Source of the DNA: Glycomyces harbinensis
Lineage (GTDB): Bacteria > Actinomycetota > Actinomycetes > Mycobacteriales > Micromonosporaceae
Length of the DNA stretch: 64,000 bases
Direction of reading: 5' to 3'
NCBI RefSeq assembly: GCF_900101745.1
Contig: NZ_FNAD01000017.1
Coordinates: 94,158 to 158,157, forward strand
Both the position numbers and the translations under genes were made by a program. Below the pieces are notes generated by a model that worked only from the letters and a program-made list of their open reading frames with translations, did not search any database and had not been told where the DNA came from. Of this stretch, positions 18,201 through 25,853 are shown in pieces (the first letter of the stretch is position 1; each line of letters opens with the position of its first letter).

Positions 18201-18347
18201 GGTCTTCCCGGTCTGCGGCCCGCCGCGAACCAGGAGCGGCCCGGAGGCGTGTTCGACCACCGTCCGCTGCGCGGGGTCGAGTTCGAACTCGGACGCCTCG
18301 GCGGGCGGATCGATCAACTCGTACCGGAGGTCTGACACGGTGCCCAT
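15249..18347 (-). CDS. adnA: AdnA-type helicase-nuclease subunit with Fe-S-like Cys cluster
   Basis: Protein of 1032 aa, partner of AdnB. The UvrD-like domain has atypical motifs: Walker A is GGPQTGKT (42-49) and the Walker B region reads VFVDDLQDAT, with Asp-Asp where DEYQD is usual, as expected for the weaker AdnA motor. The C-terminal nuclease has GQIDRLERD, VVDLKTGK and QLGAYQLA. Cysteines at QQCGLRW and in the terminal CSTCKVRQCC resemble the four-Cys Fe-S staple of AddB/Dna2-type nucleases. ATG at 18347 was chosen; a longer upstream open frame has no homologous content. Promoter not obvious; an exporter-operon terminator lies just upstream. Confidence 0.9.
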   Translation of the reverse strand: MGTVSDLRYELIDPPAEASEFELDPAQRTVVEHASGPLLVRGGPQTGKTESLVRAAGAKVAAGADPASILVFGLRRQDTAHLRWRLNAATAPYSAAEIGVFTFPAFAFAILRSAAAAQGRDEPRLLTGPEADALIRSMLEGEDFDWPEGFDEAVQTYAFAQQLRDLVLRCGERGLSGPGLASLGAEHDRPAWSAAARFYDRYVTTLAIQSMSSALYDSAEIVRAAVAALRRDPSLFPRPAWVFVDDLQDATPAHLALLDLLAGGGGNLVAAGTPDAAVFGYQGGDPESVRDFPNRFLTPGGAEAPVVQLNDTHTVALAPLEATTVLSRRLRGTDKDRRRGTASEEPGRADVVYLPSPTREAVYLADIARRSHLLDGIPYGDMAVVVKSASAIPHLRRAMQHAGVPTRQAADDVPLPAHPTVRDLLRVVLVGRHPERLDETTAAGLLHSPFGGADPFAERRLRQELRRLAVAADDFSPGSDLLVESLADPDRIAALPEEDWAEPARRLDALFAAAREPGGITETLWTVWEASGLGERLRRRALSSDRRAQRADAELDAVIALFDLAADYELKQPGAGADVFCEHVLHQQLPGDFLSARAELGDAVTLTTAHAAHGRRWDFVIVAGAQEGSWPNLRPRGSLLGAEALVDVLDGRADVDQVAQLLDEERRLFYNACTRARVRLLVTAVDSDDAQPSRFCGELGIEPVAAPRRGRPLSLASLTARLREAVVDSGHLERDAAAAGLRRLAAEGVPGADPARWWGLAELSDERALALAGETIRISPSQVEMTQQCGLRWVLESNGADAGDLLPRHLGTLLHAAAEAVTVDPSADPAEVMERVVGEHFDRLPFEAPWHAEQQRRRVAGAVERFTAWLSANRRELLGAERSFRVKLEVGPPGVEVVMSGQIDRLERDADGRLYVVDLKTGKHAPRADEAKTHAQLGAYQLAVTEGAFEEGSEAGGAELVYPNIDRKSIRVVEQGPLGEGENPDWAREAVADAADRMAGAEFEARSTSKCSTCKVRQCCPIADEGRQVTDE

Positions 18348-18403
18348 GAAATCACAGCGAAGCACGGGGGTATGACAATCCCGCCCCGGTGAGGCGAACG
18401 GAC

Positions 18404-18439
18404 GGCGCCGCCGGTCCGGGGTGTCGGACCGGCGGCGCC
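18404..18439 (-). terminator. Terminator of the ABC exporter operon
   Basis: Perfect 15-bp stem GGCGCCGCCGGTCCG with loop GGGTGT, 16 nt after the permease stop on the minus strand and 57 nt upstream of adnA. It separates the two same-strand operons. Confidence 0.85.
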
Positions 18440-18454
18440 TGGTTTCCTTGAGTG

Positions 18455-20095
18455 TCAGCTGAAGTGGAGGTCCCTGCGCCGGATGCCGACGTAGCCGAGG
18501 ATCGCGAGCCCCGCCGCGACCGCGGTCAGTGCGGCGACCGCCGGCCAGTCCATGTCCTCCAGCGGGTATTCGGCGACGTGCTTGAACGGCGATCCCTTCC
18601 CGACCCACTCGGGCATGCCCTCGATGATCGAGCCGAAGTAGCCGATGACGAACACGTACAGCCACAGCAGCCACCGCAGTGCGCCGAATCTCGGCACCCA
18701 GCCGAGCAGGGCGAACGCGGCCGCGATCACGACCCATACGGCGGGCAGGTAGTTCAGTGAGGCGAGCGTGAGCTTCCCGAACGTGTCCCAGCCCAGGGAG
18801 GCGGCCCCGATCAGCGCCAGCGTGAGCCCGCCGACCAGCGTACCGACCGTGCCGTTCACCATCGCGGCAACGAAGTACGAACCGGGCCAGCCGGAGCGGG
18901 CGACGGGCGAGGAGCCGAGCAGTTCGCCCCGGCCGCCCGTCTCCTCCTTGCGGGCGCGGCCGATGACCAGCAGCGCGAAGATCAGGGCGATGTACGCCTG
19001 CACCTGGGTCACGGTGACCGCGAACGAGTCCTCGGGAGGCGCGGAGCTGCCTCGGGTGAATACTTCCTGCTGCGTTTCCGACATGCTGTCCAGGAACTGG
19101 TCGGCGCTGCCGATGACCGATCCGTAGGCGAGGCCCAGCAGCAGCATGCTGATGACCGCCGTCCAGAGCATGCCCTTGGTGAGGCGGAAGGTCAGGGCCG
19201 TCGCCGAGCGCAGACCCGGTTTCGCGAAGGCGCGGCCGGGCCTGGTCGTCAGCATCCCCGCGCCGAAGTCGCGCTTGGCGACCAGCGCGAAGGCGAGCCA
19301 CGCCAGCGCCGCCGAGACCGCGGCGGCGAAGACGAGCGGCCACCAGCGCTGTTCGGGCGTGTAGACGTAGGTCAGCTCGGGCCAGCCGATCGGGGAGAGC
19401 CAGGAGAGCCAGCTCCCCTCGGCGTAGCCGGCCCCGGCCATGAGGAAGGCGAAGCCGAGGACGGCGAACGCCAGGCCGTTGGCCGTGGAGCTGTAGGCGG
19501 CGAGCTGGGAGCACACCGCGGTGATGGCCGCGAAACTGATGCCGGTGGCCGTGAAGGTCGATCCGTACAGGACCGCCTGGCTGGACTCGGTGCCCTCGAG
19601 CCCCATGACCGACAGCGTGATCAAGGCGCCCAGGGCCACGGCGGCGATGAGCGACAGCAGGAGCGCCGCGGCCAGGTCGGCGCGGCGTCCGACCGGCAGG
19701 GAGCGGACCACCTCCGAGCGGGAGGTCTCCTCGTCGGCGCGGGTGAGCCTGGTGACGAGCAGGATGAACATGACGCCGGTGACGGCGAGCGACCACATCA
19801 GTATCTGGTGGGCGAACATCGCGCCGACCGATTCGCCGTACGCGTCGATGTACTGCGAGGGCCCGGTCATGAACCGCATCGCGGGAGTGTCGAGCAGTGC
19901 CGCGCCTTCTGCGCGAGCGGCCGCGTCGGGGTAGAGCTCTGGCAGGGAGACCGCCATGAGCGCGCTGAAGGCGAACATGCCGCCGAGCCAGCCGATCAGG
20001 AAGATCCGGGTCCGGCGCAGGTAGAACCGCAGGAGCTTGCCGGTGCCGGCGAGCGTGCCCAGGCCGTCTTCGATCTCCGCCGCCGCGGTGGTCAT
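18455..20095 (-). CDS. ABC-2-type exporter permease
   Basis: Polytopic membrane protein of 546 aa with about twelve hydrophobic segments, related to actinobacterial permeases annotated as exporters of polyketide antibiotics. It forms the channel for the ATPase encoded immediately upstream: the start ATG overlaps the ATPase stop (ATGA). The N-terminus MTTAAAEIEDGLGTLAGTGKLLRFYLRRTR is cytoplasmic. A longer in-frame extension upstream was rejected because it lies inside the ATPase gene. The substrate is unknown. The divergent MarR/GbsR-like gene suggests drug- or stress-induced export. Confidence 0.88.
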   Translation of the reverse strand: MTTAAAEIEDGLGTLAGTGKLLRFYLRRTRIFLIGWLGGMFAFSALMAVSLPELYPDAAARAEGAALLDTPAMRFMTGPSQYIDAYGESVGAMFAHQILMWSLAVTGVMFILLVTRLTRADEETSRSEVVRSLPVGRRADLAAALLLSLIAAVALGALITLSVMGLEGTESSQAVLYGSTFTATGISFAAITAVCSQLAAYSSTANGLAFAVLGFAFLMAGAGYAEGSWLSWLSPIGWPELTYVYTPEQRWWPLVFAAAVSAALAWLAFALVAKRDFGAGMLTTRPGRAFAKPGLRSATALTFRLTKGMLWTAVISMLLLGLAYGSVIGSADQFLDSMSETQQEVFTRGSSAPPEDSFAVTVTQVQAYIALIFALLVIGRARKEETGGRGELLGSSPVARSGWPGSYFVAAMVNGTVGTLVGGLTLALIGAASLGWDTFGKLTLASLNYLPAVWVVIAAAFALLGWVPRFGALRWLLWLYVFVIGYFGSIIEGMPEWVGKGSPFKHVAEYPLEDMDWPAVAALTAVAAGLAILGYVGIRRRDLHFS

Positions 20096-21018
20096 GATCC
20101 GTTCCCTTCCCCGTTGGTGACGCCCGAGGCGGCGAGTTCGTCGCCGTAGAAGCGCAGGAAGATCTGCTCCAGCGACGGCGGCTCGCACGTGAGGGCGGCG
20201 ACGCCGGCGACGGCCAGCTGGGCGAGCACGTCGTCGAGCGCCGCGGTGTCGACGTCGCATTCGACGTCGAGGCCGTCGGTCTTGAGGCCGTGGACGCCGT
20301 CGTGGTCCTCCAGGCCCCGCACGGGGTTCTTGAGGGTGGCGCGCAGGCGCGAGCGCGAGAAGTGCCGCATCTCGGCGAGCGAGCCGGACTCGGCGATGAC
20401 GCCCTTGCGGATGATGCTCACCCGGTCGCAGAGCGCTTCGACCTCGCTCATGATGTGGCTCGACAGGAGCACCGTGCGGCCCTGGGCCGAGGCCTCCTTC
20501 ACGCATTCGTTGAAGACCGCGCCCATGAGCGGGTCCAGGCCCGAGGTCGGCTCGTCGAGCAGGAGTAGGTCCACGTCGGCGGCGAACGCGGCCACGAGGG
20601 CGACCTTCTGCCGGTTGCCCTTGGAGTACGAGCGGCCCTTCTTGCGCGGGTCGAGGTCGAACCGCTCCAGCAGCTCGTCGCGCTTGGCCTTGTCGATGCC
20701 GCCGCGCAGGCGTCCGAGGAGGTCGATGGTCTCCCCGCCGGACAGGCCGGGCCAGAGGGCGACGTCGCCGGGCACGTAGGCGAGGCGCCGGTGCAGTTCG
20801 GCGGCGTGCTTCCAGGGGTCGGCGCCGAAGAGCTCGGCGCGGCCCTCGTCGGAGCGGAGCATCCCGAGCAGGACGCGGATGGTGGTGGACTTCCCTGCGC
20901 CGTTGGGGCCGAGGAAGCCGTGGGTCTCCCCTTGGGAGACTTCAAGGTTGAGATGGTCGAGCGCGGTCACGTGACCGAAGCGCTTGACCAGGTCCTCAGT
21001 GCGGATCACTGCGTTCAT
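20092..21018 (-). CDS. ABC exporter ATP-binding protein (DrrA-like)
   Basis: Protein of 308 aa with Walker A GPNGAGKST, signature YSKGNRQKV (a variant of LSGGQ), Walker B LLLLDEPTSGLDP and switch His in LLSSHIMSEV. The C-terminal ~90 residues are the regulatory extension of DrrA-type drug-exporter ATPases (PPSLEQIFLRFYG). The start is ambiguous. ATG at 21018 has no SD, and a GTG 6 nt upstream (21024) sits 5 nt after a TATGAT -10 box, so the gene may be leaderless with MCMNAV as N-terminus. First gene of the exporter operon. Confidence 0.92.
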   Translation of the reverse strand: MNAVIRTEDLVKRFGHVTALDHLNLEVSQGETHGFLGPNGAGKSTTIRVLLGMLRSDEGRAELFGADPWKHAAELHRRLAYVPGDVALWPGLSGGETIDLLGRLRGGIDKAKRDELLERFDLDPRKKGRSYSKGNRQKVALVAAFAADVDLLLLDEPTSGLDPLMGAVFNECVKEASAQGRTVLLSSHIMSEVEALCDRVSIIRKGVIAESGSLAEMRHFSRSRLRATLKNPVRGLEDHDGVHGLKTDGLDVECDVDTAALDDVLAQLAVAGVAALTCEPPSLEQIFLRFYGDELAASGVTNGEGNGS

Positions 21019-21037
21019 GCACACAAGTTATCATAGT

Positions 21038-21055
21038 TTTCATGAATTTGTGAAA
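21038..21055. promoter_or_regulatory. Candidate operator between exporter operon and MarR/GbsR-like regulator
   Basis: TTTCATGAATTTGTGAAA has 5-bp inverted arms (TTTCA/TGAAA) in an otherwise AT-rich divergent promoter. On the minus strand a TATGAT -10 for the exporter is at 21035-21030. On the plus strand TTGTGA (21048-21053) and TAATAT (21073-21078) could form the regulator promoter. Binding by the regulator would control both directions (inferred). Confidence 0.5.
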
Positions 21056-21110
21056 GTCATGTCGCGTCAAGATAATATCAAGATCCGTCAGGTTGCGGCG
21101 AAGGGAAACG

Positions 21111-21632
21111 ATGGAAGAGCACAGCGCTGAGCGCAAGGCCCTGCTCGAGTACGTGGAGCAGTTCGCCGCGATCCTCACCTCCAGCGGGATGCAGCGCATG
21201 GCCGCGCGCGTGTTCACCTACATCCTCGTGGACGACGACGACACCTACACCGCCGCCGACATCGCCGAGGGCCTGGGCATCAGCCTCGCCGCCGTCTCCG
21301 GGGCCGTCCGCGAGCTCCTCGCCGCCGGACTGCTCTTCAAGGGCCGCCGCGCGTCCACCCGCGCCGACGTCTACCGCCTCAACGACGCCGACATCTGGGG
21401 CTCGATCATGCTCGACCGGTCCGGCTTCCTCGACCGCTACCGCGACACCGCGGTCATCGGCATCGAGGCCCTCCCCGACGGCCCCGGCCGCGACCGGCTC
21501 ATCCAGACCGCCGCGTTCATGGAGTTCGCCAAGGTGGAGATGCGCCTGATGCACGACCACTGGAACGAGCGCCGAGCGGAAATCAGCGCCGCGTACGAAG
21601 CGCGCCGCCGCGATTCTGACGCCTCCGGCTAG
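21111..21632 (+). CDS. MarR/GbsR-like transcriptional regulator
   Basis: Protein of 173 aa with a MarR-type winged helix: SGMQRMAARVFTYILV, YTAADIAEGLGISLAAVSGAVRELLAAGLLF as the HTH, then a wing (GRRASTRADVYRLND). This type is regularly encoded next to actinobacterial exporters of polyketide antibiotics and is expected to repress the divergent exporter genes. ATG at 21111 has the SD AAGGGA (21102-21107); an in-frame TTG 18 nt earlier precedes the SD. The secE promoter overlaps its 3' end. Confidence 0.87.
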   Translation: MEEHSAERKALLEYVEQFAAILTSSGMQRMAARVFTYILVDDDDTYTAADIAEGLGISLAAVSGAVRELLAAGLLFKGRRASTRADVYRLNDADIWGSIMLDRSGFLDRYRDTAVIGIEALPDGPGRDRLIQTAAFMEFAKVEMRLMHDHWNERRAEISAAYEARRRDSDASG

Positions 21633-21641
21633 TCCGGTATG
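21614..21641 (+). promoter_or_regulatory. secE promoter
   Basis: CTGACG (21614-21619), a 16-bp spacer and TATGCT (21636-21641), 47 nt before the secE start and overlapping the end of the regulator gene. Confidence 0.6.
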
Positions 21642-21688
21642 CTGCAATCCTGACTGCCCCGATCAGACGAACCCTGGAGGAAGCCGAC

Positions 21689-21970
21689 GTGGCCGACGAC
21701 ACCAGCCGCTCCGATGCGACCGCTGACAAGGGACGTCCCACGCGCAAGCGCGGCGAGAAGACCGCCGAGCGCAACCCCTTCAAGAAGCTCGGCCGCTTCC
21801 TGCGCGAGGTCGTGGAGCAGCTCCGCAAGGTCGTCTACCCGACCCGGCGCCAGCTCATCACCTACTCCATCGTGGTCCTGGTCTTCGTGGGCATCGTGAT
21901 GGCCTACATCGGCGGCCTCGACCTGCTCTTCGGCGACCTCGTCAGCCGGGCCTTCGGCGCCGACTCCTGA
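21689..21970 (+). CDS. secE: Preprotein translocase subunit SecE
   Basis: Small membrane subunit of the SecYEG translocon, 93 aa. A charged N-terminal tail (about 1-28) precedes the amphipathic SecE motif (NPFKKLGRFLREVVEQLRKV) and the signature VVYPTRRQLITYSIVVLVF leading into one transmembrane helix. GTG at 21689 has a GGAGGA SD. It precedes nusG as usual, but the tRNA genes and rpmG often found upstream in actinobacteria are absent. Confidence 0.95.
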   Translation: MADDTSRSDATADKGRPTRKRGEKTAERNPFKKLGRFLREVVEQLRKVVYPTRRQLITYSIVVLVFVGIVMAYIGGLDLLFGDLVSRAFGADS

Positions 21971-22085
21971 CCCCTGCCGCGGTTCGCCCCGCACGCTGAG
22001 CGGCTGGGCGGATTGCGTGACCTGCGCCGGTTCGCCGGTGCCTGAGGCGCGCCGCCGTCCGGAGCGGCTACCCTAGTTGGTATGA

Positions 22086-22208
22086 CGCGCGCCGGTTCCG
22101 CCGGCGCGCGACTTCACAGGCGGGGATCGCCGCATCCGGGAGACCGATGCGGCTGAGAGAACACTCGCCGCGAGAGAGTCCAGTCGCAGTGCCCCGTTGT
22201 CGCGGGGC
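22086..22208 (+). promoter_or_regulatory. nusG leader with two hairpins
   Basis: The 260-nt gap between secE and nusG holds no gene. A TATGAC -10-like word is at 22081-22086. A perfect 10-bp hairpin (CGCGCGCCGG, loop TTCCG) lies at 22086-22110, and a 6-bp hairpin GCCCCG/CGGGGC at 22191-22208 sits just before the nusG SD region. nusG may therefore have its own promoter. Confidence 0.5.
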
Positions 22209-22230
22209 TTAGCCGGAATGAGAGTTGAGC

Positions 22231-22965
22231 GTGTCTGAGTTCGACGAGGCCCTGAAGAACGAGGTCGAGGCGCAGGCCGCCGCGGCGCAGGCCGCGGACG
22301 TCGACGCGGAGCCGGAGATCGAGGAAGAGGACGTCGCCGAGACGGGCGAGCCCGAAGTCGACCCGGCCGAGGCGCTGCGCGCCAAACTGCGCTTCGCCCC
22401 CGGCGAGTGGTACGTGCTGCACTCGTACGCCGGCTTCGAGAACCGGGTGCGCTCGAACCTGGAGAACCGGATCCAGTCCTTCGACATGGAGGACTACATC
22501 TACCAGATCGAGGTCCCCACCCACACCGAGGTGGAGATCAAGAACGGCAAGCGCTCCAAGGTCGAGGCCAAGGTCTTCCCCTCCTACGTGCTCGTCCGCA
22601 TGGAGATGACCCCCGAGTCCTACTCGGTCGTGCGCAACACGCCGGGCGTGACCGGCTTCGTCGGCGTGGTCGACCGCACCGACCGGCCCAGCCCGCTCCC
22701 GCTCGACGAGGTCATCCAGTGGCTGCTCCCGCCCGAGCAGAAGCCCAAGGACGAGTCCGCCTCGGACTCCGGCTCCTCCGGCGACGACATCAAGGTCGAC
22801 TTCACCGAGGGCGAGTCCGTCACCGTCGTCGACGGCGCGTTCGCCTCGATGCCGGCCACGATCAGCGAGATCAACGCCGAGCAGCAGAAGCTGAAGGTCC
22901 TCGTCTCCATCTTCGGCCGCGAGACCCCCGTGGAGCTCAACTTCAACCAGGTCTCCAAGCTCTAG
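22231..22965 (+). CDS. nusG: Transcription termination/antitermination factor NusG
   Basis: Protein of 244 aa. The acidic N-terminal extension (about 1-50) is typical of actinobacteria. It is followed by the NGN domain ([41 protein letters not shown]) that binds RNA polymerase. An acidic Ser-rich linker leads to the KOW domain ([21 protein letters not shown]). GTG at 22231 was chosen; a TTG 6 nt upstream is in frame. A strong hairpin right after the gene separates it from rplK. Confidence 0.95.
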   Translation: MSEFDEALKNEVEAQAAAAQAADVDAEPEIEEEDVAETGEPEVDPAEALRAKLRFAPGEWYVLHSYAGFENRVRSNLENRIQSFDMEDYIYQIEVPTHTEVEIKNGKRSKVEAKVFPSYVLVRMEMTPESYSVVRNTPGVTGFVGVVDRTDRPSPLPLDEVIQWLLPPEQKPKDESASDSGSSGDDIKVDFTEGESVTVVDGAFASMPATISEINAEQQKLKVLVSIFGRETPVELNFNQVSKL

Positions 22966-22972
22966 GACGTCC

Positions 22973-23003
22973 CGGGCGGTGCCGCTTCGTGCGGCACCGC
23001 CCG
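22973..23003 (+). terminator. nusG terminator
   Basis: Perfect 13-bp stem CGGGCGGTGCCGC with loop TTCGT, beginning 7 nt after the stop codon; no T tract. Confidence 0.85.
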
Positions 23004-23103
23004 CGTGCTGCCCGGCGTCTGTGGCGTCTGTTGCAGCTCACACACCTCGCCCGAGGTCACCGCCCGTACGGCAGGTACCCTGGAGAGGTTGCGCACCAGC
23101 TCA

Positions 23104-23162
23104 GCGAAGCTTGCGAGCTGAGCCGACAGCGCCGTTGCGAAGCCTGCGGGCCGAGCCGGCGG
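23104..23162 (+). promoter_or_regulatory. rplK leader with tandem 26-nt repeats
   Basis: GCGAAGC-initiated 26-nt units at 23104-23129 and 23137-23162 differ at a few transition positions only (33-nt period). They lie in the leader before rplK-rplA, where L1 autoregulation sites are expected in bacteria. A TACCCT -10-like word is at about 23075. The two units may be duplicated RNA stems. Confidence 0.45.
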
Positions 23163-23229
23163 CACAGTCGCAGGTGCGAGCACGTAAGGCAGGGGGAATC
23201 CCTGCACAGCCCAGGAAGAGAAGGACACG

Positions 23230-23661
23230 ATGGCTCCCAACAAAAAGGCCGTTGTGACGTTCAAGCTGGAGCTCGCGGGTGGCCAGGCCACCCCGGCCCC
23301 GCCGGTGGGTCCCGCCCTCGGCCAGCACGGCGTCAACATCATGGAGTTCTGCAAGGCCTACAACGCGGCCACCGAATCCCAGCGCGGCGAAGTCCTCCCC
23401 GCTGAGATCACGGTGTACGAGGACCGTTCGTTCACGTTCATCCTCAAGACCCCGCCGGCCGCCAAGCTCCTGCTCAAGGCCGCCGGTGTCGCGAAGGGCT
23501 CTGGCGAGCCCCACCGCGTCAAGGTCGGCAAGGTGACCCAGGCCCAGGTGCGCGAGATCGCGGAGAAGAAGCTCCCCGACCTCAACGCCAACGACCTCGA
23601 CGCCGCGTCGCTCATCGTCGCGGGCACCGCCCGCTCCATGGGCATCACCGTCGAGGCGTAA
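23230..23661 (+). CDS. rplK: 50S ribosomal protein L11
   Basis: 143 aa, standard length. It binds 23S rRNA in the GTPase-associated centre with L10/L12. The N-terminal domain carries the proline-rich thiostrepton-facing helix ([23 protein letters not shown]), and the C-terminal RNA-binding domain has [14 protein letters not shown] and GTARSMGI. The SD is AAGAGAAGGA, 5-10 nt before ATG. First gene of rplK-rplA. Confidence 0.98.
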   Translation: MAPNKKAVVTFKLELAGGQATPAPPVGPALGQHGVNIMEFCKAYNAATESQRGEVLPAEITVYEDRSFTFILKTPPAAKLLLKAAGVAKGSGEPHRVKVGKVTQAQVREIAEKKLPDLNANDLDAASLIVAGTARSMGITVEA

Positions 23662-23747
23662 CAGCCCAACGTCACCGCCGGCACGCCGGCATCAACCCAG
23701 TGGAAGGGCGCGCGCCCGCCCTCACCACGACATCCGAAGGATGGAAC

Positions 23748-24443
23748 ATGAAGCGCAGCAAGAAGTACTCCGACCTCGCCAAGAAGGTCGACAGGACGCA
23801 GCTCTACGCTCCCGCCGAGGCCACCGGCCTCGCCAAGGAGACCTCCCCGACGTCGTTCGACGCCACCGTCGAGGTCGCCCTGCGCCTCGGCGTCGACCCG
23901 CGCCAGGCCGACCAGCTGGTCCGCGGCACCGTCTCCCTGCCCCACGGCACGGGCAAGACCGTCCGCGTGATCGTCTTCGCCGAGGGCGACAGGGCCGAGG
24001 CCGCCGTCGCCGCCGGTGCCGACGAGGTCGGCTCCGACGAGCTCGTCAAGCGGATCTCCGAGGGCTGGCTCGACTTCGACGCCGCCGTCGCGACGCCCGA
24101 CCAGATGGCCAAGATCGGCCGGATCGCGCGCATCCTGGGCCCGCGCGGTCTCATGCCGAACCCGAAGACCGGCACCGTCACGCCGGACGTCGCCAAGGCC
24201 GTCACGGAGATCAAGGCCGGCAAGATCGCCTTCCGCGTCGACAAGCACTCCAACCTGCACCTGCCGATCGGCAAGACCAGCTTCTCCGCGGAGCAGCTGG
24301 CCGAGAACTACAACGCGGCCCTCGAAGAGGTGCAGCGCTTGAAGCCCTCCAGCTCCAAGGGCGTGTACATCAAGAAGGTCACCGTCTCGACCACCATGGG
24401 TCCGGGCATCCCCGTCGACCCGCAGGCGGTCAAGATCAAGTAG
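23748..24443 (+). CDS. rplA: 50S ribosomal protein L1
   Basis: 231 aa, normal length. L1 forms the mobile stalk near the E site and represses its own operon in many bacteria. The sequence shows [36 protein letters not shown] and [17 protein letters not shown] at 23748 ([10 protein letters not shown]) follows an AAGGA SD; the in-frame upstream extension lies in the leader and was rejected. A hairpin follows. Confidence 0.98.
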   Translation: MKRSKKYSDLAKKVDRTQLYAPAEATGLAKETSPTSFDATVEVALRLGVDPRQADQLVRGTVSLPHGTGKTVRVIVFAEGDRAEAAVAAGADEVGSDELVKRISEGWLDFDAAVATPDQMAKIGRIARILGPRGLMPNPKTGTVTPDVAKAVTEIKAGKIAFRVDKHSNLHLPIGKTSFSAEQLAENYNAALEEVQRLKPSSSKGVYIKKVTVSTTMGPGIPVDPQAVKIK

Positions 24444-24457
24444 CGCCTCGAGTGTGA

Positions 24458-24493
24458 CGCAGCCCCGGTGCAGACTCCTGCGCCGGGGCTGCG
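24458..24493 (+). terminator. rplKA terminator
   Basis: About 15-bp stem (CGCAGCCCCGG plus TGCA with one G-U pair) with loop GACTCC, 15 nt after the rplA stop. Confidence 0.8.
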
Positions 24494-24509
24494 CCGTCGC
24501 CGCGTGATA

Positions 24510-24666
24510 ACTTTGTCCCGACAACCCAAAGACCGTTCGGTCACCGCCTCGTGCGGTTGTAAACCACCCGGGACCAACGTAGGGCGACTACTCGAAGCGA
24601 CCATGGTGTGGGCCGGCAACGGCCTCAGGTCCCAATGATGAGGCGTCCCGCAGGGGCGCCTTTTTT
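24510..24666 (+). promoter_or_regulatory. L10 leader with intrinsic attenuator before rplJ
   Basis: The leader of rplJ-rplL resembles the ribosomal L10 leader (AACCCAAAGACCGTTCGG at the 5' side, with further paired segments). It ends in a true intrinsic terminator: AGGCGTCCC (24641-24649), loop GCA, GGGGCGCCT (24653-24661) and six T residues. A T tract is rare in this GC-rich window. L10(L12)4 binding to the leader is the known control in bacteria; premature termination as the output is inferred. Confidence 0.75.
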
Positions 24667-24715
24667 GTCGCCTCCGCGACGGTTGAGGATTGCTCAGCCG
24701 AGAAAGGAGGGAAAT

Positions 24716-25252
24716 ATGGCTGACAGGGAATATCCGGCGGGTAAGCAGACCGCCATCGTCGAACTCGCCGAAGAGTTCTCCAACGCGAACGCCACGGTGC
24801 TCACCGAGTACCGCGGCCTCACGGTTGCGGAGCTTCGCGAGCTGCGGCGATCCCTCGGCGAGGGCACGCGTTACCGCGTCGCCAAGAACACGCTCGCCAA
24901 GCGCGCCGCCAACAGGGCCGGTGTCACCGGCCTTGACGACCTGTTCACCGGCCCCACCGCGATCACCTTCATCGAAGGCGACCCGGTGGAAGCCGCGAAG
25001 GGTCTCCGCGCCTTCGCGAAGTCGCACGAAGCCTTGGTCATCAAGGGCGGGTACATGGAGGGCAAGCCCCTCTCCGTCGATGAGATCTCCAAGCTCGCCG
25101 ACCTCGAATCCCGCGAAGTGCTGCTGGCCAAGCTGGCCGGCGCGCTGAAGGCCACCGCGCAGAAGACCGCTTCCGTGCTCGCCGCCCCTGCATCGCAGGT
25201 GGCCCGGCTCGGTGCGGCGCTGCAGGACAAGAAAGCGGCCAGTGGCGAATAA
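24716..25252 (+). CDS. rplJ: 50S ribosomal protein L10
   Basis: 178 aa. L10 anchors L7/L12 dimers at the ribosomal stalk. The N-terminal domain has [22 protein letters not shown] and [12 protein letters not shown]; the C-terminal helix that binds L12 is [12 protein letters not shown] strong SD AAAGGAGG sits 6 nt before ATG. Coupled with rplL downstream (36-nt gap) and controlled by the leader described above. Confidence 0.98.
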   Translation: MADREYPAGKQTAIVELAEEFSNANATVLTEYRGLTVAELRELRRSLGEGTRYRVAKNTLAKRAANRAGVTGLDDLFTGPTAITFIEGDPVEAAKGLRAFAKSHEALVIKGGYMEGKPLSVDEISKLADLESREVLLAKLAGALKATAQKTASVLAAPASQVARLGAALQDKKAASGE

Positions 25253-25288
25253 CGCCGCCGGCCCGAGACTTTAAAGAAAGGAAACACC

Positions 25289-25666
25289 ATGGCCAAGCTG
25301 TCCACCACGGAACTGCTCGACGCGTTCAAGGAGATGACCCTCCTCGAGGTCTCCGAGTTCGTCAAGGCGTTCGAGGAAGAGTTCGACGTCACGGCTGCCG
25401 CTCCGGTCGCCGTCGCCGCCGCCGCCGGCCCCGCCGCCGAGGCCGCTGTCGAGAAGGACACCTTCGATGTCGTCCTCGACTCCGCCGGCGAGTCGAAGAT
25501 CAAGGTCATCAAGGAAGTTCGGGCCCTCACCGGCCTCGGCCTGAAGGAAGCCAAGGAGCTCGTCGAGAGCGCCCCCAAGGCCGTCCTCGAAGGCGCGAAG
25601 AAGGAAGACGCCGAGAAGGCGAAGGAAGCCCTCGAGGGCGCCGGCGCCGGCGTCTCCCTCAAGTAG
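25289..25666 (+). CDS. rplL: 50S ribosomal protein L7/L12
   Basis: 125 aa. The N-terminal dimerisation helices ([21 protein letters not shown]), the Ala/Pro-rich hinge (about 34-52) and the C-terminal factor-binding domain ([35 protein letters not shown]) are all present. It recruits elongation factors to the ribosome. The SD AAAGGAAA precedes ATG. A strong terminator follows, so rpoBC are expressed separately. Confidence 0.98.
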   Translation: MAKLSTTELLDAFKEMTLLEVSEFVKAFEEEFDVTAAAPVAVAAAAGPAAEAAVEKDTFDVVLDSAGESKIKVIKEVRALTGLGLKEAKELVESAPKAVLEGAKKEDAEKAKEALEGAGAGVSLK

Positions 25667-25708
25667 CGCCTGCCGCTCTCTCCGGGGCCTCCCAGCCCCT
25701 GTACGGCG

Positions 25709-25744
25709 ACCGGGGTCGCACCGCGCGAGCGGTGCGGCCCCGGT
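25709..25744 (+). terminator. rplJL terminator
   Basis: 16-bp stem with one G-U pair (ACCGGGGTCGCACCGC at 25709-25724), loop GCGA, 42 nt after rplL. Confidence 0.82.
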
Positions 25745-25853
25745 TGTCGCGTTCCCGGAGATTTCTCAGAAGATTCCGCCCGGGCTGCAACGAAAACGAA
25801 CCATCGCCACGTCTTTGCGAATAGACACACCCAAGCATGCGAGGAGATGGACG

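Noticed and set aside
18348..19796. In-frame N-terminal extension of adnA of about 480 codons
   Set aside because: It is antisense-like low-complexity sequence lying within the exporter permease gene; AdnA homology begins at the ATG at 18347.
21600..21700. Search for tRNA-Trp or other tRNA before secE
   Set aside because: No cloverleaf or TTCGA-type T-loop arrangement was found, although such tRNAs often occur here in actinobacteria.
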